This document shows positions 19,406 through 27,850 of a DNA stretch of 64,000 nt, piece after piece. The position numbers and the translations under genes are program-made. The first letter of the stretch is position 1. The number at the start of each line of letters is the position of its first letter. This DNA comes from Polaromonas sp. (GTDB taxonomy: Bacteria; Pseudomonadota; Gammaproteobacteria; Burkholderiales; Burkholderiaceae_C), in NCBI GenBank assembly GCA_030654695.1, contig JAURWY010000016.1:62001-126000 (forward strand). Direction: 5' to 3'. The notes beneath the pieces are model-generated. The model was not told the DNA's origin and searched no databases. It saw nothing but the letters and a program-made list of their open reading frames with translations.

Positions 19406-21460
19406 TTATTTTTTGAACAGCACCTTGCGCACCGTGTTGGCGACGTTTTCCGGGGTGAAGCCGAAGTGTTTGAACAGCACCGGCGCGGGTGCTGATTCGC
19501 CGTAAGTGTCGATACCGACGACGGCCGCGCAGCCGTATTTCCACCAGCCGTCGGTCACGCCCATCTCGACGGCGATGCGCGGAATGCCTTCTGGCAACAC
19601 GTCTGATTTGTAGGCGGCTTTTTGCTTGTCAAAAGTCGTGGTGCTGGGCATGGACACCACGCGCACCGCGATCTTGAATTCTTTGGCCAACAGCTCTTGC
19701 GCCTTCAGGGCCAGCTGCACTTCAGAGCCAGTGGCGATGATGACGGCCTGGGCTTTTTTCTTCAAGCCGACTTCTTCGGGTTCAGCCAGCACGTAAGCGC
19801 CTTTGCTGATCTGACCGACATCGTCCTTCGGTGCGTAAGGCAGGTTTTGGCGGCTCAGCAACAAGGCGGTGGGTTTGTTTTTGTTTTGCAAGGCCACGGC
19901 CCAAGCGACGGCGGTTTCAGCCGTGTCGCCCGGACGCCAGACGTCGAGGTTGGGGATCAAACGCAGGCTGGCGGCGTGCTCGATCGACTGGTGCGTTGGG
20001 CCGTCTTCACCCAAGCCAATCGAGTCGTGCGTGAAGACGTGCACCACGCGCAGTTTCATCAGCGCGGCCATGCGAATCGCGTTGCGGCTGTAGTCGCTGA
20101 AGGTCAGGAAAGTGCCGCCGTAAGGGATGTAGCCGCCGTGCAGCGCGATGCCGTTCATGATGGCGGCCATGCCGAATTCGCGCACGCCGTAGTTGATGTG
20201 GCGGCCGCCCATCATTTGGCCGTCAGCGGTTTCGGTCAGCACCACGGCACCCTTGGCGTCAAAGCGCAAATTCGGCGTGCTCTTGGTGTTGGTGAGGTTG
20301 GAACCGGTCAGGTCAGCAGAGCCGCCGAGCAACTCCGGCAGGCCGGCGGTGAAGGCTTCGAGCGCCAGCTGTGAGGCTTTGCGGGACGCCACGGTTTCAG
20401 CTTTGGTGTGTGCGCCAACAACGGTGTCTACTGCCAGTTGCGCAAACGATTTAGGCAACTCGCCTTTCATGCGGCGGGTCAGTTCGTCGGCCAAGGCCGG
20501 GAAGGCGGCTTGGTAAGCGGCGAACTTGACGTCCCATGCGCTCTCAGTGGCTTGGCCTGCGGCCTTGGCATCCCAAGCGGCATAGACTTCTTCAGGCATC
20601 TCGAACGGCGCGTGCGGCCAGTTGAGGACTTCGCGTGTGAGCTTGATTTCTTCAGCGCCCAGCGGCTCGCCGTGGGCTTTGGCGGTGTTGGCGCGGTTTG
20701 GTGAACCTTTGCCAATGTGTGTTTTGCAGATGATCAAGGTTGGCTTGTCGCTGCTGTCTTTGGCCTTGGCAATCGCCTTGGCGACGACCTCTGCATCGTG
20801 GCCATCAATCGGGCCGATGACGTTCCAGCCGTAAGCACCAAAACGCTGGGCGGTGTTGTCGATGAACCAAGGCGCGACTTGGCCGTCAATCGAGATGCCG
20901 TTGTCGTCGTACAGCGCGATCAGTTTGTTCAGCTTCCAAGCGCCAGCTAGGGCAGCGGCTTCGTGGCTGATGCCTTCCATCAGGCAGCCGTCGCCCATGA
21001 AAACGTAGGTGTGGTGGTTGACGATGTCGTGGCCGGGGCGGTTGAATTCTTGGGCCAGCAGCTTTTCAGCCAAAGCCATGCCGACGGCGTTGGTGACGCC
21101 TTGGCCGAGCGGGCCGGTGGTGGTTTCAATGCCGGGCGTATAGCCGACTTCCGGGTGACCCGGTGTCTTGCTGTGCAGCTGACGGAAGTTTTTCAACTCT
21201 TTCATCGGCAGCGCATAGCCCGTCAGGTGCAGCAGCGCATAAATCAGCATCGAGCCGTGGCCGTTGGACAGCACAAAACGATCACGGTCAAACCAATGCG
21301 GATTTTGCGGGCTGTGCTTCAGGTGACGGGCCCACAGAGCAACCGCCATGTCGGCCATGCCCATCGGGGCGCCGGGGTGGCCGGAGTTGGCTTGTTGCAC
21401 GGCGTCCATGGCCAGAGCGCGGATGGCGTTGGCCATGAGGGGGGGGGTGTTGTCAGCCAT
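19406..21460 (-). CDS. tkt: Transketolase
   Basis: From the ATG at 21460 the enzyme has 684 residues. The thiamine-diphosphate motif [14 protein letters not shown] is near residue 155, with the family signatures [12 protein letters not shown] near the N-terminus and GEDGPTHQ in the pyrimidine domain. It moves two-carbon units in the pentose phosphate pathway. A GTG at 21520 would add 20 residues but homologues begin close to [12 protein letters not shown] run of nine C lies between two in-frame ATGs at the very start. gapA follows. Confidence 0.95.
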   Translation of the reverse strand: MADNTPPLMANAIRALAMDAVQQANSGHPGAPMGMADMAVALWARHLKHSPQNPHWFDRDRFVLSNGHGSMLIYALLHLTGYALPMKELKNFRQLHSKTPGHPEVGYTPGIETTTGPLGQGVTNAVGMALAEKLLAQEFNRPGHDIVNHHTYVFMGDGCLMEGISHEAAALAGAWKLNKLIALYDDNGISIDGQVAPWFIDNTAQRFGAYGWNVIGPIDGHDAEVVAKAIAKAKDSSDKPTLIICKTHIGKGSPNRANTAKAHGEPLGAEEIKLTREVLNWPHAPFEMPEEVYAAWDAKAAGQATESAWDVKFAAYQAAFPALADELTRRMKGELPKSFAQLAVDTVVGAHTKAETVASRKASQLALEAFTAGLPELLGGSADLTGSNLTNTKSTPNLRFDAKGAVVLTETADGQMMGGRHINYGVREFGMAAIMNGIALHGGYIPYGGTFLTFSDYSRNAIRMAALMKLRVVHVFTHDSIGLGEDGPTHQSIEHAASLRLIPNLDVWRPGDTAETAVAWAVALQNKNKPTALLLSRQNLPYAPKDDVGQISKGAYVLAEPEEVGLKKKAQAVIIATGSEVQLALKAQELLAKEFKIAVRVVSMPSTTTFDKQKAAYKSDVLPEGIPRIAVEMGVTDGWWKYGCAAVVGIDTYGESAPAPVLFKHFGFTPENVANTVRKVLFKK
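21439..21447 (-). repeat. Homopolymer of nine C near the tkt start
   Basis: On the coding strand nine consecutive C residues encode part of TPPL, between the ATG at 21460 and a second in-frame ATG seven codons downstream. Tracts of this length are prone to replication slippage. Confidence 0.8.
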
Positions 21461-21658
21461 TTGCGGAGAGTCCAGAGTGAAGTTCGCGGGAATGAAAGGT
21501 GAAGTTGCAGGCAGCAGCACGGGTCTTTGGAGAGTCGTTTAACCGAGTTTTTGCGCCGCAAAACCGCCTATTTTACAGGGGCTGCGTTGGCAGCCTGCGA
21601 TGCCGCCCAGACCAGACGCCAACCGCGCCATGAATCGTCAGCGCGATAATCCGCCTCC

Positions 21659-22375
21659 ATGAGTAATGCCCCCATCCAACACGCACTGATACTCGCCGCC
21701 GGTCGCGGCGAACGTATGCGCCCGCTGACCGACGCCTGCCCCAAGCCCCTGCTCGAGGTGCAGGGCAAGCCCTTGATCGTTTGGCATCTTGAAAAGCTGG
21801 CACGCGCCGGCGTTAAGTGCGTCGTCATCAATACCGCCTGGTTGGAAGAACAATTTCTGGCACTTTTAGGCGACGGTAGCGCGTGGGGTTTGTCGATTCG
21901 CTATTCGCATGAGGGTGCGCAATATGGTGGTCCCTTAGAAACAGCCGGCGGCATCGCGACCGCGTTGCCGCTGCTGAACTTGCCAGAGAACTCACCGTTT
22001 TGGGTTTTGGCCGGCGACGTCTACATGCCGGACTTTGCATTTCCGGCTGCCGATGGTGCGCGCTTTGCAGCATCCAAAGCGCTGGCGCATATTTATTTGG
22101 TGCCGAATCCGACACACAACTTGAGCGGCGACTTCGGCTTGTCGCCCGGTGGCATGGCCCTCAACAAAGCGCCCGAGCAATACACCTACAGCACCGTTGG
22201 CTTGTACCGGGCTGCGCTGTTGGCCGGTACGCCCGTCGGCCAGAAAGCCGCACTGGCACCCCTGCTTCGCACGGCTATGCAGAGCGGGCGCGTCAGCGCG
22301 GCGCTATATTCAGGGGCATGGACCGACGTGGGAACACCCGAACGGCTGGCCGCCCTGAATGCGCAGCCGGCCTGA
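21659..22375 (+). CDS. murU: N-acetylmuramate 1-phosphate uridylyltransferase-like
   Basis: A 238-residue nucleotidyltransferase. The N-terminal signature LAAGRGERMRPLTD and PKPLLEVQGKPL are the nucleotide-binding motifs of the sugar-phosphate uridylyltransferase family, and LAGDVYMP supplies the metal-binding aspartate. MurU makes UDP-MurNAc in the cell-wall recycling route that bypasses de novo synthesis. The kinase of the same route, amgK, is also in this window but about 28 kb away, not next door as in pseudomonads. tkt is divergent on one side, pepP follows on the other. Confidence 0.82.
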   Translation: MSNAPIQHALILAAGRGERMRPLTDACPKPLLEVQGKPLIVWHLEKLARAGVKCVVINTAWLEEQFLALLGDGSAWGLSIRYSHEGAQYGGPLETAGGIATALPLLNLPENSPFWVLAGDVYMPDFAFPAADGARFAASKALAHIYLVPNPTHNLSGDFGLSPGGMALNKAPEQYTYSTVGLYRAALLAGTPVGQKAALAPLLRTAMQSGRVSAALYSGAWTDVGTPERLAALNAQPA

Positions 22376-22444
22376 CGCTTAAACCCATTGCGAAGCCCTT
22401 GTTAAACACTTGTTCACCGATATGACCCGCAACAGGACACCCTC

Positions 22445-23836
22445 GTGATCAACTCCCGCATGTATGAAAAACGCCGTGCCGTCGTGGCACGCGCCCTCAA
22501 AGCCGCAGGTGGCGGCATCGCCCTGCTGCCAACCGCGCCCGAAGTGGCGCGCAACCGCGACAGCGACTTTCCGTACCGCCACGACAGCTACTTTTATTAC
22601 CTCACCGGCTTCAGCGAGCCAGGCGCTTGGCTGACGATTGACGCGTCAGGCAAGAGCACGCTGTTTTGCCGACCGAAAGATTTGGAGCGCGAGATCTGGG
22701 ACGGCATTCGCCTCGGCCCTAAAGCCGCCGTGGCGGCGCTTGGCGTGACCCAAGCTTTCAGCGTTGAGACGATAGCCACAACCATGCCGCAACTGCTGGC
22801 GAACCAGCGTGCCGTGTGGTTTCCGTTTGCCACGCACAAGGGACTCGAAACGCAAGTTGACGGCTGGCTGAACCAAGTTCGCGCCAAAGTGCGCTTGGGC
22901 GCTGAATGCCCTAGCAGCCAACATGATTTGTGCAAACTGCTGGACGAGATGCGGCTCGTCAAAGACAAGCATGAAATCGACATCCTGCGGCGCGCTGGAC
23001 AAATTTCGGCCGGTGCCCATGTGCGCGCCATGCAAACCTCGGCAACGATGCTGCGCAGCGGTTTCAAAGGCGGCCCGCGTGAATACCACCTAGAAGCCGA
23101 ACTGCTGCACGAGTTCCGTCGTCACGGTTCGGAATTTCCCGCCTACACCAGCATCGTCGCTGCCGGCGCCAATGCCTGCGTGCTGCATTACCGCGCTGGC
23201 GACGCCGAACTCAATGCGGGCGATTTGTGCCTGATTGACGCCGGCTGCGAGCTCGGTGGCTACGCCAGCGACATCACCCGCACCTTTCCGGCCAACGGCA
23301 AATTCACGCCGGCCCAGCGCACGCTTTATGACATCGTACTGGCAGCGCAATACGCAGCGGTGGCGGTCACCAAACCCGGCAAGCGCTTCACCGACCCGCA
23401 TGACGCGGCAACGCGCGTGTTGATCGAAGGCATGCTGGAGACCGGCTTGCTGTCCAAGGCCAAACACGGCAAGGTGGACGACGTGCTGGCCTCCGGCGCC
23501 TACCGACAGTTTTACATGCACCGCACCAGCCACTGGATGGGCATGGACGTGCACGACTGCGGCGACTACACCGAACCCACGGGCAAGGCCACACGGCAAA
23601 CCGATGCGCTCGGCCAAGAGGTGCTGCGCAAACCGTCCCGCATCTTGCAGCAGGGCATGGTCCTGACCATCGAACCAGGTCTGTATGTGCGCCCCGCCAA
23701 AGGCGTGCCCAAAGAGTTCTGGAACATCGGCATCCGGATTGAAGACGACGCCCTGGTTACAGCCAAAGGCTGCGAGCTGCTGACCCGCGGCGTACCGGTG
23801 GATGCGGATGAGATTGAGGCTTTGATGCGGGGCTGA
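22445..23836 (+). CDS. pepP: Xaa-Pro aminopeptidase (aminopeptidase P)
   Basis: A 463-residue enzyme starting at GTG 22445 behind AGGACA (an ATG at 22460 is possible). The N-terminal domain begins RRAVVARAL; the C-terminal pita-bread domain has the five metal ligands in order: LIDAGCELGGYASDITR (two Asp), HRTSHWMG (His), TIEPGLYV (Glu) and GIRIEDD (Glu). It removes N-terminal residues ahead of proline. It follows murU by about 70 bp. Confidence 0.95.
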   Translation: MINSRMYEKRRAVVARALKAAGGGIALLPTAPEVARNRDSDFPYRHDSYFYYLTGFSEPGAWLTIDASGKSTLFCRPKDLEREIWDGIRLGPKAAVAALGVTQAFSVETIATTMPQLLANQRAVWFPFATHKGLETQVDGWLNQVRAKVRLGAECPSSQHDLCKLLDEMRLVKDKHEIDILRRAGQISAGAHVRAMQTSATMLRSGFKGGPREYHLEAELLHEFRRHGSEFPAYTSIVAAGANACVLHYRAGDAELNAGDLCLIDAGCELGGYASDITRTFPANGKFTPAQRTLYDIVLAAQYAAVAVTKPGKRFTDPHDAATRVLIEGMLETGLLSKAKHGKVDDVLASGAYRQFYMHRTSHWMGMDVHDCGDYTEPTGKATRQTDALGQEVLRKPSRILQQGMVLTIEPGLYVRPAKGVPKEFWNIGIRIEDDALVTAKGCELLTRGVPVDADEIEALMRG

Positions 23837-23854
23837 AGGCTACGCTCCCGAGGA

Positions 23855-24520
23855 TCAGACTTTTTTAACGGGCGGTGAAGGCTGGTGCACCCAGCCTTCA
23901 CCGCCCGGCGGGCGCTGCAGCATGGGTCGGTTGAAGATCTCCCCGAGTGCCGCGTAATACGGACCACCCAAGCGAGCGACAGGGTTCAGCGCCACCGAAT
24001 CCACGCGCTGTCCGTCGTAAATATCGGTCGCCAAATGAAAGGCCACCACTTCACCGATGTACAGCGTGTTGCGCCCCTTGCCGAGCACGATGAACTGGTC
24101 AAGCTTGCACTCCATCTGGACCGGAGAGGTGGCAATACGTGGCGGCCTGACGCGCGTACTCGGCAGCAGATCAATGTTCAGCGCATCGGTTTCGCTGACG
24201 TCAGGCGGGTATTCCGACGCGCTCGCGTGCATCGCCGCCATCGTCGACACGTCGGCCACGTTGACGACGAACTCCCGCGATTCACGGATGTTGCGTGCGG
24301 TGTCTTTGAGGATGTCGCCCTTCGACGTGATGTTCACCGCCAGCATCGGCGGGTCGGTGGCCACGTAGTTGTAGGAGCTGAACGGCGCTGCGTTGACGCG
24401 GCCGTCTGCGTCAACCGTGGTGATCCAGGCGATCGGCCGGGGAACGACACAACCGACGAGTAGCCGGTAGGCCTCGGCGGTGTCCAAGCCAAGAGCGTCA
24501 ACATATGCGAATTTTTTCAT
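23855..24520 (-). CDS. Flavin reductase-like FMN-binding protein
   Basis: A 221-residue protein with the split-barrel flavin-reductase fold: VVPRPIAWITT near residues 26-36, NAAPFSSYN near 43-51, DPPMLAVNI, and NPVARLGGPYYA near the C-terminus. Proteins of this type bind FMN and either supply reduced flavin to a monooxygenase or act alone; no monooxygenase gene is seen nearby. It is divergent from the LysR gene with a shared 147-bp promoter region containing a palindromic box, so that regulator probably controls it. Its last codons form a near-perfect palindrome. Confidence 0.85.
   Translation of the reverse strand: MKKFAYVDALGLDTAEAYRLLVGCVVPRPIAWITTVDADGRVNAAPFSSYNYVATDPPMLAVNITSKGDILKDTARNIRESREFVVNVADVSTMAAMHASASEYPPDVSETDALNIDLLPSTRVRPPRIATSPVQMECKLDQFIVLGKGRNTLYIGEVVAFHLATDIYDGQRVDSVALNPVARLGGPYYAALGEIFNRPMLQRPPGGEGWVHQPSPPVKKV
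23870..23906. terminator. 16-bp perfect palindrome at converging gene ends
   Basis: Arms of 16 bases (GGGCGGTGAAGGCTGG and its complement) surround a 5-base loop. The palindrome lies inside the last codons of the flavin reductase gene, 34 bp after the pepP stop. A run of six T lies on its left side only. It could end or protect pepP transcripts; this is inference. Confidence 0.5.
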
Positions 24521-24577
24521 GACGGCCTATTTGATAGCGGCTGATCCTAAGGCAATCGACAGCGCGTGGCCAGACAA

Positions 24578-24589
24578 AGCAGAGCTGCT
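24578..24589. promoter_or_regulatory. AGCAG-N2-CTGCT box 1 (flavin reductase/LysR promoter region)
   Basis: The palindrome AGCAGAGCTGCT lies between the divergent flavin reductase and LysR genes, inside a longer imperfect inverted repeat (24573-24598, GACAAA and TTTGTC ends). About 40 bp away on the minus strand is a possible -10 (TAGGAT, 24544-24549) for the flavin reductase. The box is repeated at 25652 and 28774. Candidate LysR-type binding site. Confidence 0.5.
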
Positions 24590-24654
24590 CCTTTTGTCAT
24601 ATCAGGTCTGCTGGCACCGGATAAGCCCTAGGCAGGCAGGTGCCTCAGAGACCC

Positions 24655-24660
24655 TAAAAT
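24655..24660 (+). promoter_or_regulatory. Possible -10 element for a leaderless LysR transcript
   Basis: TAAAAT ends 7 bases before the LysR ATG, and no Shine-Dalgarno sequence precedes that ATG. Transcription from this element would begin at or next to the A of the start codon. No good -35 is seen. Confidence 0.3.
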
Positions 24661-24667
24661 TAGCCTG

Positions 24668-25636
24668 ATGTGCGCCACCAAAACGACCACCCTCGAGATC
24701 AACCTCACCGCGGACTTACAAAAGTGGCGGGTGTTTCTGGCCATTGCCGAGCTGGGCAGCCTGACCCGTGCCGCCTTGTTTCTCGACAGCAATCAGTCCT
24801 TGCTGAGTCGCCAGCTGAATGCACTTGAACGTGAATGCAAGAGCCGGCTTTTTACACGCACTGGGCGCGGCGTCGAGATGTCAGACATGGGAAAGCGCAT
24901 TTTTCCGCAGGTCAAGGCCTTACTGGAAGACGCAGAAAAACTTGAACACGACATCCGCAGCGAGATACACGAGCCCGCCGGACGCGTTACCGTTGGCATG
25001 TTGCCGTCAATCGGCTCGACCATCGTCGGGCGACTCTTCATCACCTTGCGTGAACGTTATCCAAACATCCAACTCAAGATTCTCGAAGGCTCCAGCGGGC
25101 AGGTTGATGAATGGCTCGCCAACGCCCGCGTCGACATCGCCATCTTGTACCGCTACGGTGCTGCGGCCATGCCTCAGGACCAATCGCTGGCCACGGTAGA
25201 AAGCTACCTGATTGGCCACAAGGGTGACCGGCTGACGGCGGCGCCTGAGATCGCGTTTAAGGAACTGCAAGGCCTCCCCTTCATTCTTCCCAGTGCGCCG
25301 AATGGACTGCGCACCGCGCTCGACGCCATGGCTCGCCAAGAACATATTGCACTGAACCCGGTGATTGAAGCCGACTCACTGCCGCTACAAAAATCACTGG
25401 TGTCGAGTGAGCATCTTTACACCGTGCTGCCTTTGCATGCGGTCTGGACCGAGATCAACGCCGGCAGCGTCCAAGCCTCGCGCATCGTCTCACCGAGTTT
25501 GCAGCGCTCCGTCGCGATGGTTTTCACCAAAACCAAAGGGCCGGCCAAGGCCGTTTCCGCTGTCGCACAACAGATTCAGCAAATCGTCGACGAGATGGCC
25601 CGTAACGGCATGTGGCGCCTGGGGCCGATGGTCTGA
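24668..25636 (+). CDS. LysR-family transcriptional regulator
   Basis: A 322-residue protein with an N-terminal helix-turn-helix (FLAIAELGSLTRAALFLDSN and SLLSRQLNALE, about residues 24-55) and a two-lobed substrate-binding domain (GMLPSIGSTIVGRL onward). It belongs to the group that controls aromatic and organic-acid catabolism. It is divergent from the flavin reductase and is followed by a Bug receptor gene; a shared palindromic box lies in front of both and again 4 kb downstream. It is therefore the likely activator of this island, with an unknown organic acid or CoA ester as coinducer. Confidence 0.92.
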   Translation: MCATKTTTLEINLTADLQKWRVFLAIAELGSLTRAALFLDSNQSLLSRQLNALERECKSRLFTRTGRGVEMSDMGKRIFPQVKALLEDAEKLEHDIRSEIHEPAGRVTVGMLPSIGSTIVGRLFITLRERYPNIQLKILEGSSGQVDEWLANARVDIAILYRYGAAAMPQDQSLATVESYLIGHKGDRLTAAPEIAFKELQGLPFILPSAPNGLRTALDAMARQEHIALNPVIEADSLPLQKSLVSSEHLYTVLPLHAVWTEINAGSVQASRIVSPSLQRSVAMVFTKTKGPAKAVSAVAQQIQQIVDEMARNGMWRLGPMV

Positions 25637-25651
25637 GTTCGCTGAGGGCAT

Positions 25652-25663
25652 AGCAGCTCTGCT
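25652..25663. promoter_or_regulatory. AGCAG-N2-CTGCT box 2 (Bug receptor promoter)
   Basis: AGCAGCTCTGCT, the exact reverse complement of box 1, is centred about 41 bp upstream of TATAGT (25696-25701), a possible -10 for the Bug gene. Aligned on the plus strand with box 1 it matches at 16 of 19 positions, including CTTTTG to the right. A position near -50 suits an activator. Confidence 0.5.
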
Positions 25664-25695
25664 GCTTTTGAGCTGTCTTCGAAGGGTGCGCTGGC

Positions 25696-25701
25696 TATAG
25701 T
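25696..25701 (+). promoter_or_regulatory. Possible -10 element of the first Bug gene
   Basis: TATAGT lies 53 bp upstream of the ATG of the Bug gene. There is no good -35 at 16-18 bp, which fits an activator-dependent promoter with box 2 just upstream. Confidence 0.4.
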
Positions 25702-25753
25702 CCATAGGCTCTCAAAGCCTTTGACTTGGAGCGCTTCACCTAGGAGAAAACAG

Positions 25754-26743
25754 ATGATTGACATGGCCACACGGCGCATCTTGTTGAAAGCGGGCTTATC
25801 GGTTGGCGTGGCCAGTCTGGTCGGTACCGCCAACGCCGCCAGTTATCCGGACAAACCGATTCGCTTTGTGGTGCCCTTTCCTGCTGGCGGAGCGACCGAC
25901 GTCATGGCACGTAGCTTGGGCCAAAAGCTGGCCGAGCGACTGGGCGTTGCTGTGGTGATCGACAACCGGGCAGGCGCCGGCGGCGGTATCGGTGCCGAGG
26001 CCGTTGCCAACGCAGCGGCCGACGGCTACACCCTGCTGTTTGCCACCATGGGCTCGCTCACCATCAATCCCAATTTATACAAAAATTTGCGCTATGACTC
26101 GGTGAAAAGTTTCGAGCCGATCAGCCTCACGCACAGTACCTCGAACTTGCTGGTCGTCCATCCCAGCATCAAAGCCAATTCTGTGGCGGAGTTGATTGCG
26201 CTGGCCAAAAAAGAGCCCGGCACCTTGAGCTTTGCGTCGGCCGGCAATGGCACCACCAGCCATCTTTCCGGCGAACTCTTCAAGAGTTTGGCCAAAGTCG
26301 ATTTGATCCATGTTCCTTACAAGGGCAGCGCGCCGGCCATGATCGACTTTTTGGGTGGCCGCATTTCCATGATGTTCGACACGGCATCGAACTTTGTCGA
26401 TCACGTCAAAAACGGCAAACTGCGCGCCTTGGGGCTGACGGGCACCAAACGCTCACCGGCCATGCCAGGGGTTCCCAGCATTTCTGAAACACCGGGGATG
26501 GAAGACTACGAAATGTCCCTCTGGCTGGGCCTGCTGGGACCAGCGGGCACCGCCAAAGACGTGACCACGCTCTTGCATCGGGAGATCGGCCTGGCCATGA
26601 AAGCGCCAGACTTGGTGCGTCAAATGGCCGAGGCAGGCATTGAAATTCGGCTCAGCTCGCCGCAAGAGTTTTCGAGGCTGATTCGAGATGACATCGTCAA
26701 ATGGGGCTCGGTGATCAAGCGCGCCGGACTGAAAATGGATTGA
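25754..26743 (+). CDS. Bug-family (TctC-like) periplasmic solute receptor
   Basis: From the ATG at 25754, behind AGGAGA, the protein has 329 residues: a signal peptide (LLKAGLSVGVASLVGTANA), then the Bug fold with YPDKPIRFVVPFPAGGATD at the start of the mature part, the ligand loop GNGTTSHLSGE and HVPYKGSAPA. These proteins capture carboxylic acids for tripartite TctABC transporters or for sensing. No tctA or tctB genes occur in the window. It is probably controlled by the preceding LysR gene and is convergent with another Bug gene. Confidence 0.92.
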   Translation: MIDMATRRILLKAGLSVGVASLVGTANAASYPDKPIRFVVPFPAGGATDVMARSLGQKLAERLGVAVVIDNRAGAGGGIGAEAVANAAADGYTLLFATMGSLTINPNLYKNLRYDSVKSFEPISLTHSTSNLLVVHPSIKANSVAELIALAKKEPGTLSFASAGNGTTSHLSGELFKSLAKVDLIHVPYKGSAPAMIDFLGGRISMMFDTASNFVDHVKNGKLRALGLTGTKRSPAMPGVPSISETPGMEDYEMSLWLGLLGPAGTAKDVTTLLHREIGLAMKAPDLVRQMAEAGIEIRLSSPQEFSRLIRDDIVKWGSVIKRAGLKMD

Positions 26744-26758
26744 TGTGCAGCGGGTGAA

Positions 26759-26797
26759 GTGGCCTAGCGTTTCAGCCGCACAAGCAGGCTAGGCCAC
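26759..26797. terminator. Inverted repeat between two converging Bug genes
   Basis: Perfect 10-bp arms GTGGCCTAGC and GCTAGGCCAC separated by 19 bases lie in the 60-bp gap between convergent genes. There is no T-run, so it may act as a barrier hairpin rather than a classical terminator. Confidence 0.5.
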
Positions 26798-26803
26798 CGA
26801 CCG

Positions 26804-27772
26804 TCAATTGTCTAAAACAATATTGGCTTGCTTGGCGACCAATTGCCAAGACTTTAAATCGGCAGTGATGAACTGTGCGAACTGATCGCCCAACAACACA
26901 GCCGGGTCAAAACCTTTCGCCTTCACGCCTTCCAGAAAGCTCTGATCAGTCAAGACAGCCCCCATATTCTTCAACAAAGTCACCCTGACGTCTGCTGGTA
27001 AATTAGCGGGCGCTGCGATGCCCCACCAGTTCACCACGAGAAGCTTGGAATGGCCCAACTCGGTTGAAGATGGAACGCCCGGCATCAGGGCGCTGCGCTG
27101 CTTGTCAAGCACCGCCAGTACCCTCACCGTGCCCTCTTTGGCCAAAGGCTCGATGGTCGCGGGGCTCACAATCGAAGCGTCAATGTGACCCGCGCGCAAA
27201 TCATTCAGCACTTGGGACATGCCTTTGTACGGGATGATGTTGAGTTCGATGCCGAGTAGCGATTGCAAGAGCGACGCGCCCATGTAGTCCAGAGCCCCTA
27301 CCCCTGAAGAACCGATGCGAAGAGCTCCCGGCTTGGATTTCGCCAATTTGACAAAGTCGGCGAGGCTCGTGACGGGCAGTTGTGCGTTGGCCACGAGTGC
27401 AAAAGGGCTGCTGGCGATTCGCGCCAAAAATGTGAAGTCTTTCTCAACGTTGTAGCGCATGGTTTTTCGAATCGCCGGCAAGACGCCCATGCTGGCGCTG
27501 GCGCACAGCAGCAAAGTCAAACCGTCTGGCTTGGCTTTGGCGACGAACTCCGCACCCAGCAGCGATCCGGCACCCGGCTTGTTCTCGACGATCCAGCTTC
27601 TGCCCGAACTGCGTGCCACCGCATCGGCGAACATCCGGCCAACAAGATCATTAGAGGCGCCTGGCGTGAAAGGCACGACCAAGCGCGTCACGGCATCCGT
27701 TTGTGCAAAGGCCGTGGGTATGCCTGCGCTGAAGGCCAGTGAGGCGCCGCCTAACAAAGTCCTGCGCTTCAT
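26804..27772 (-). CDS. Bug-family (TctC-like) periplasmic solute receptor
   Basis: From the ATG at 27772 the protein has 322 residues: signal peptide MKRRTLLGGASLAFSAGIPT, mature start TRLVVPFTPGASNDLVG, then IGSSGVGALDYMGASL and IIPYKGMSQV. It is more divergent than the other three Bug proteins of the island (VVPFTPGASND instead of VPYPAGG), so its ligand probably differs. It lies downstream of the alpha/beta-hydrolase gene on the same strand (78 bp gap). An ATG at 27805 would add 11 residues ahead of the signal. Confidence 0.9.
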   Translation of the reverse strand: MKRRTLLGGASLAFSAGIPTAFAQTDAVTRLVVPFTPGASNDLVGRMFADAVARSSGRSWIVENKPGAGSLLGAEFVAKAKPDGLTLLLCASASMGVLPAIRKTMRYNVEKDFTFLARIASSPFALVANAQLPVTSLADFVKLAKSKPGALRIGSSGVGALDYMGASLLQSLLGIELNIIPYKGMSQVLNDLRAGHIDASIVSPATIEPLAKEGTVRVLAVLDKQRSALMPGVPSSTELGHSKLLVVNWWGIAAPANLPADVRVTLLKNMGAVLTDQSFLEGVKAKGFDPAVLLGDQFAQFITADLKSWQLVAKQANIVLDN

Positions 27773-27850
27773 CGTGATGCTTTGGAGTGGGTGGATAGGT
27801 GTCAATGTGTGAGTCTCTTGGTCTGTTGAGGTCGATGAAAAAAGGCGTCC

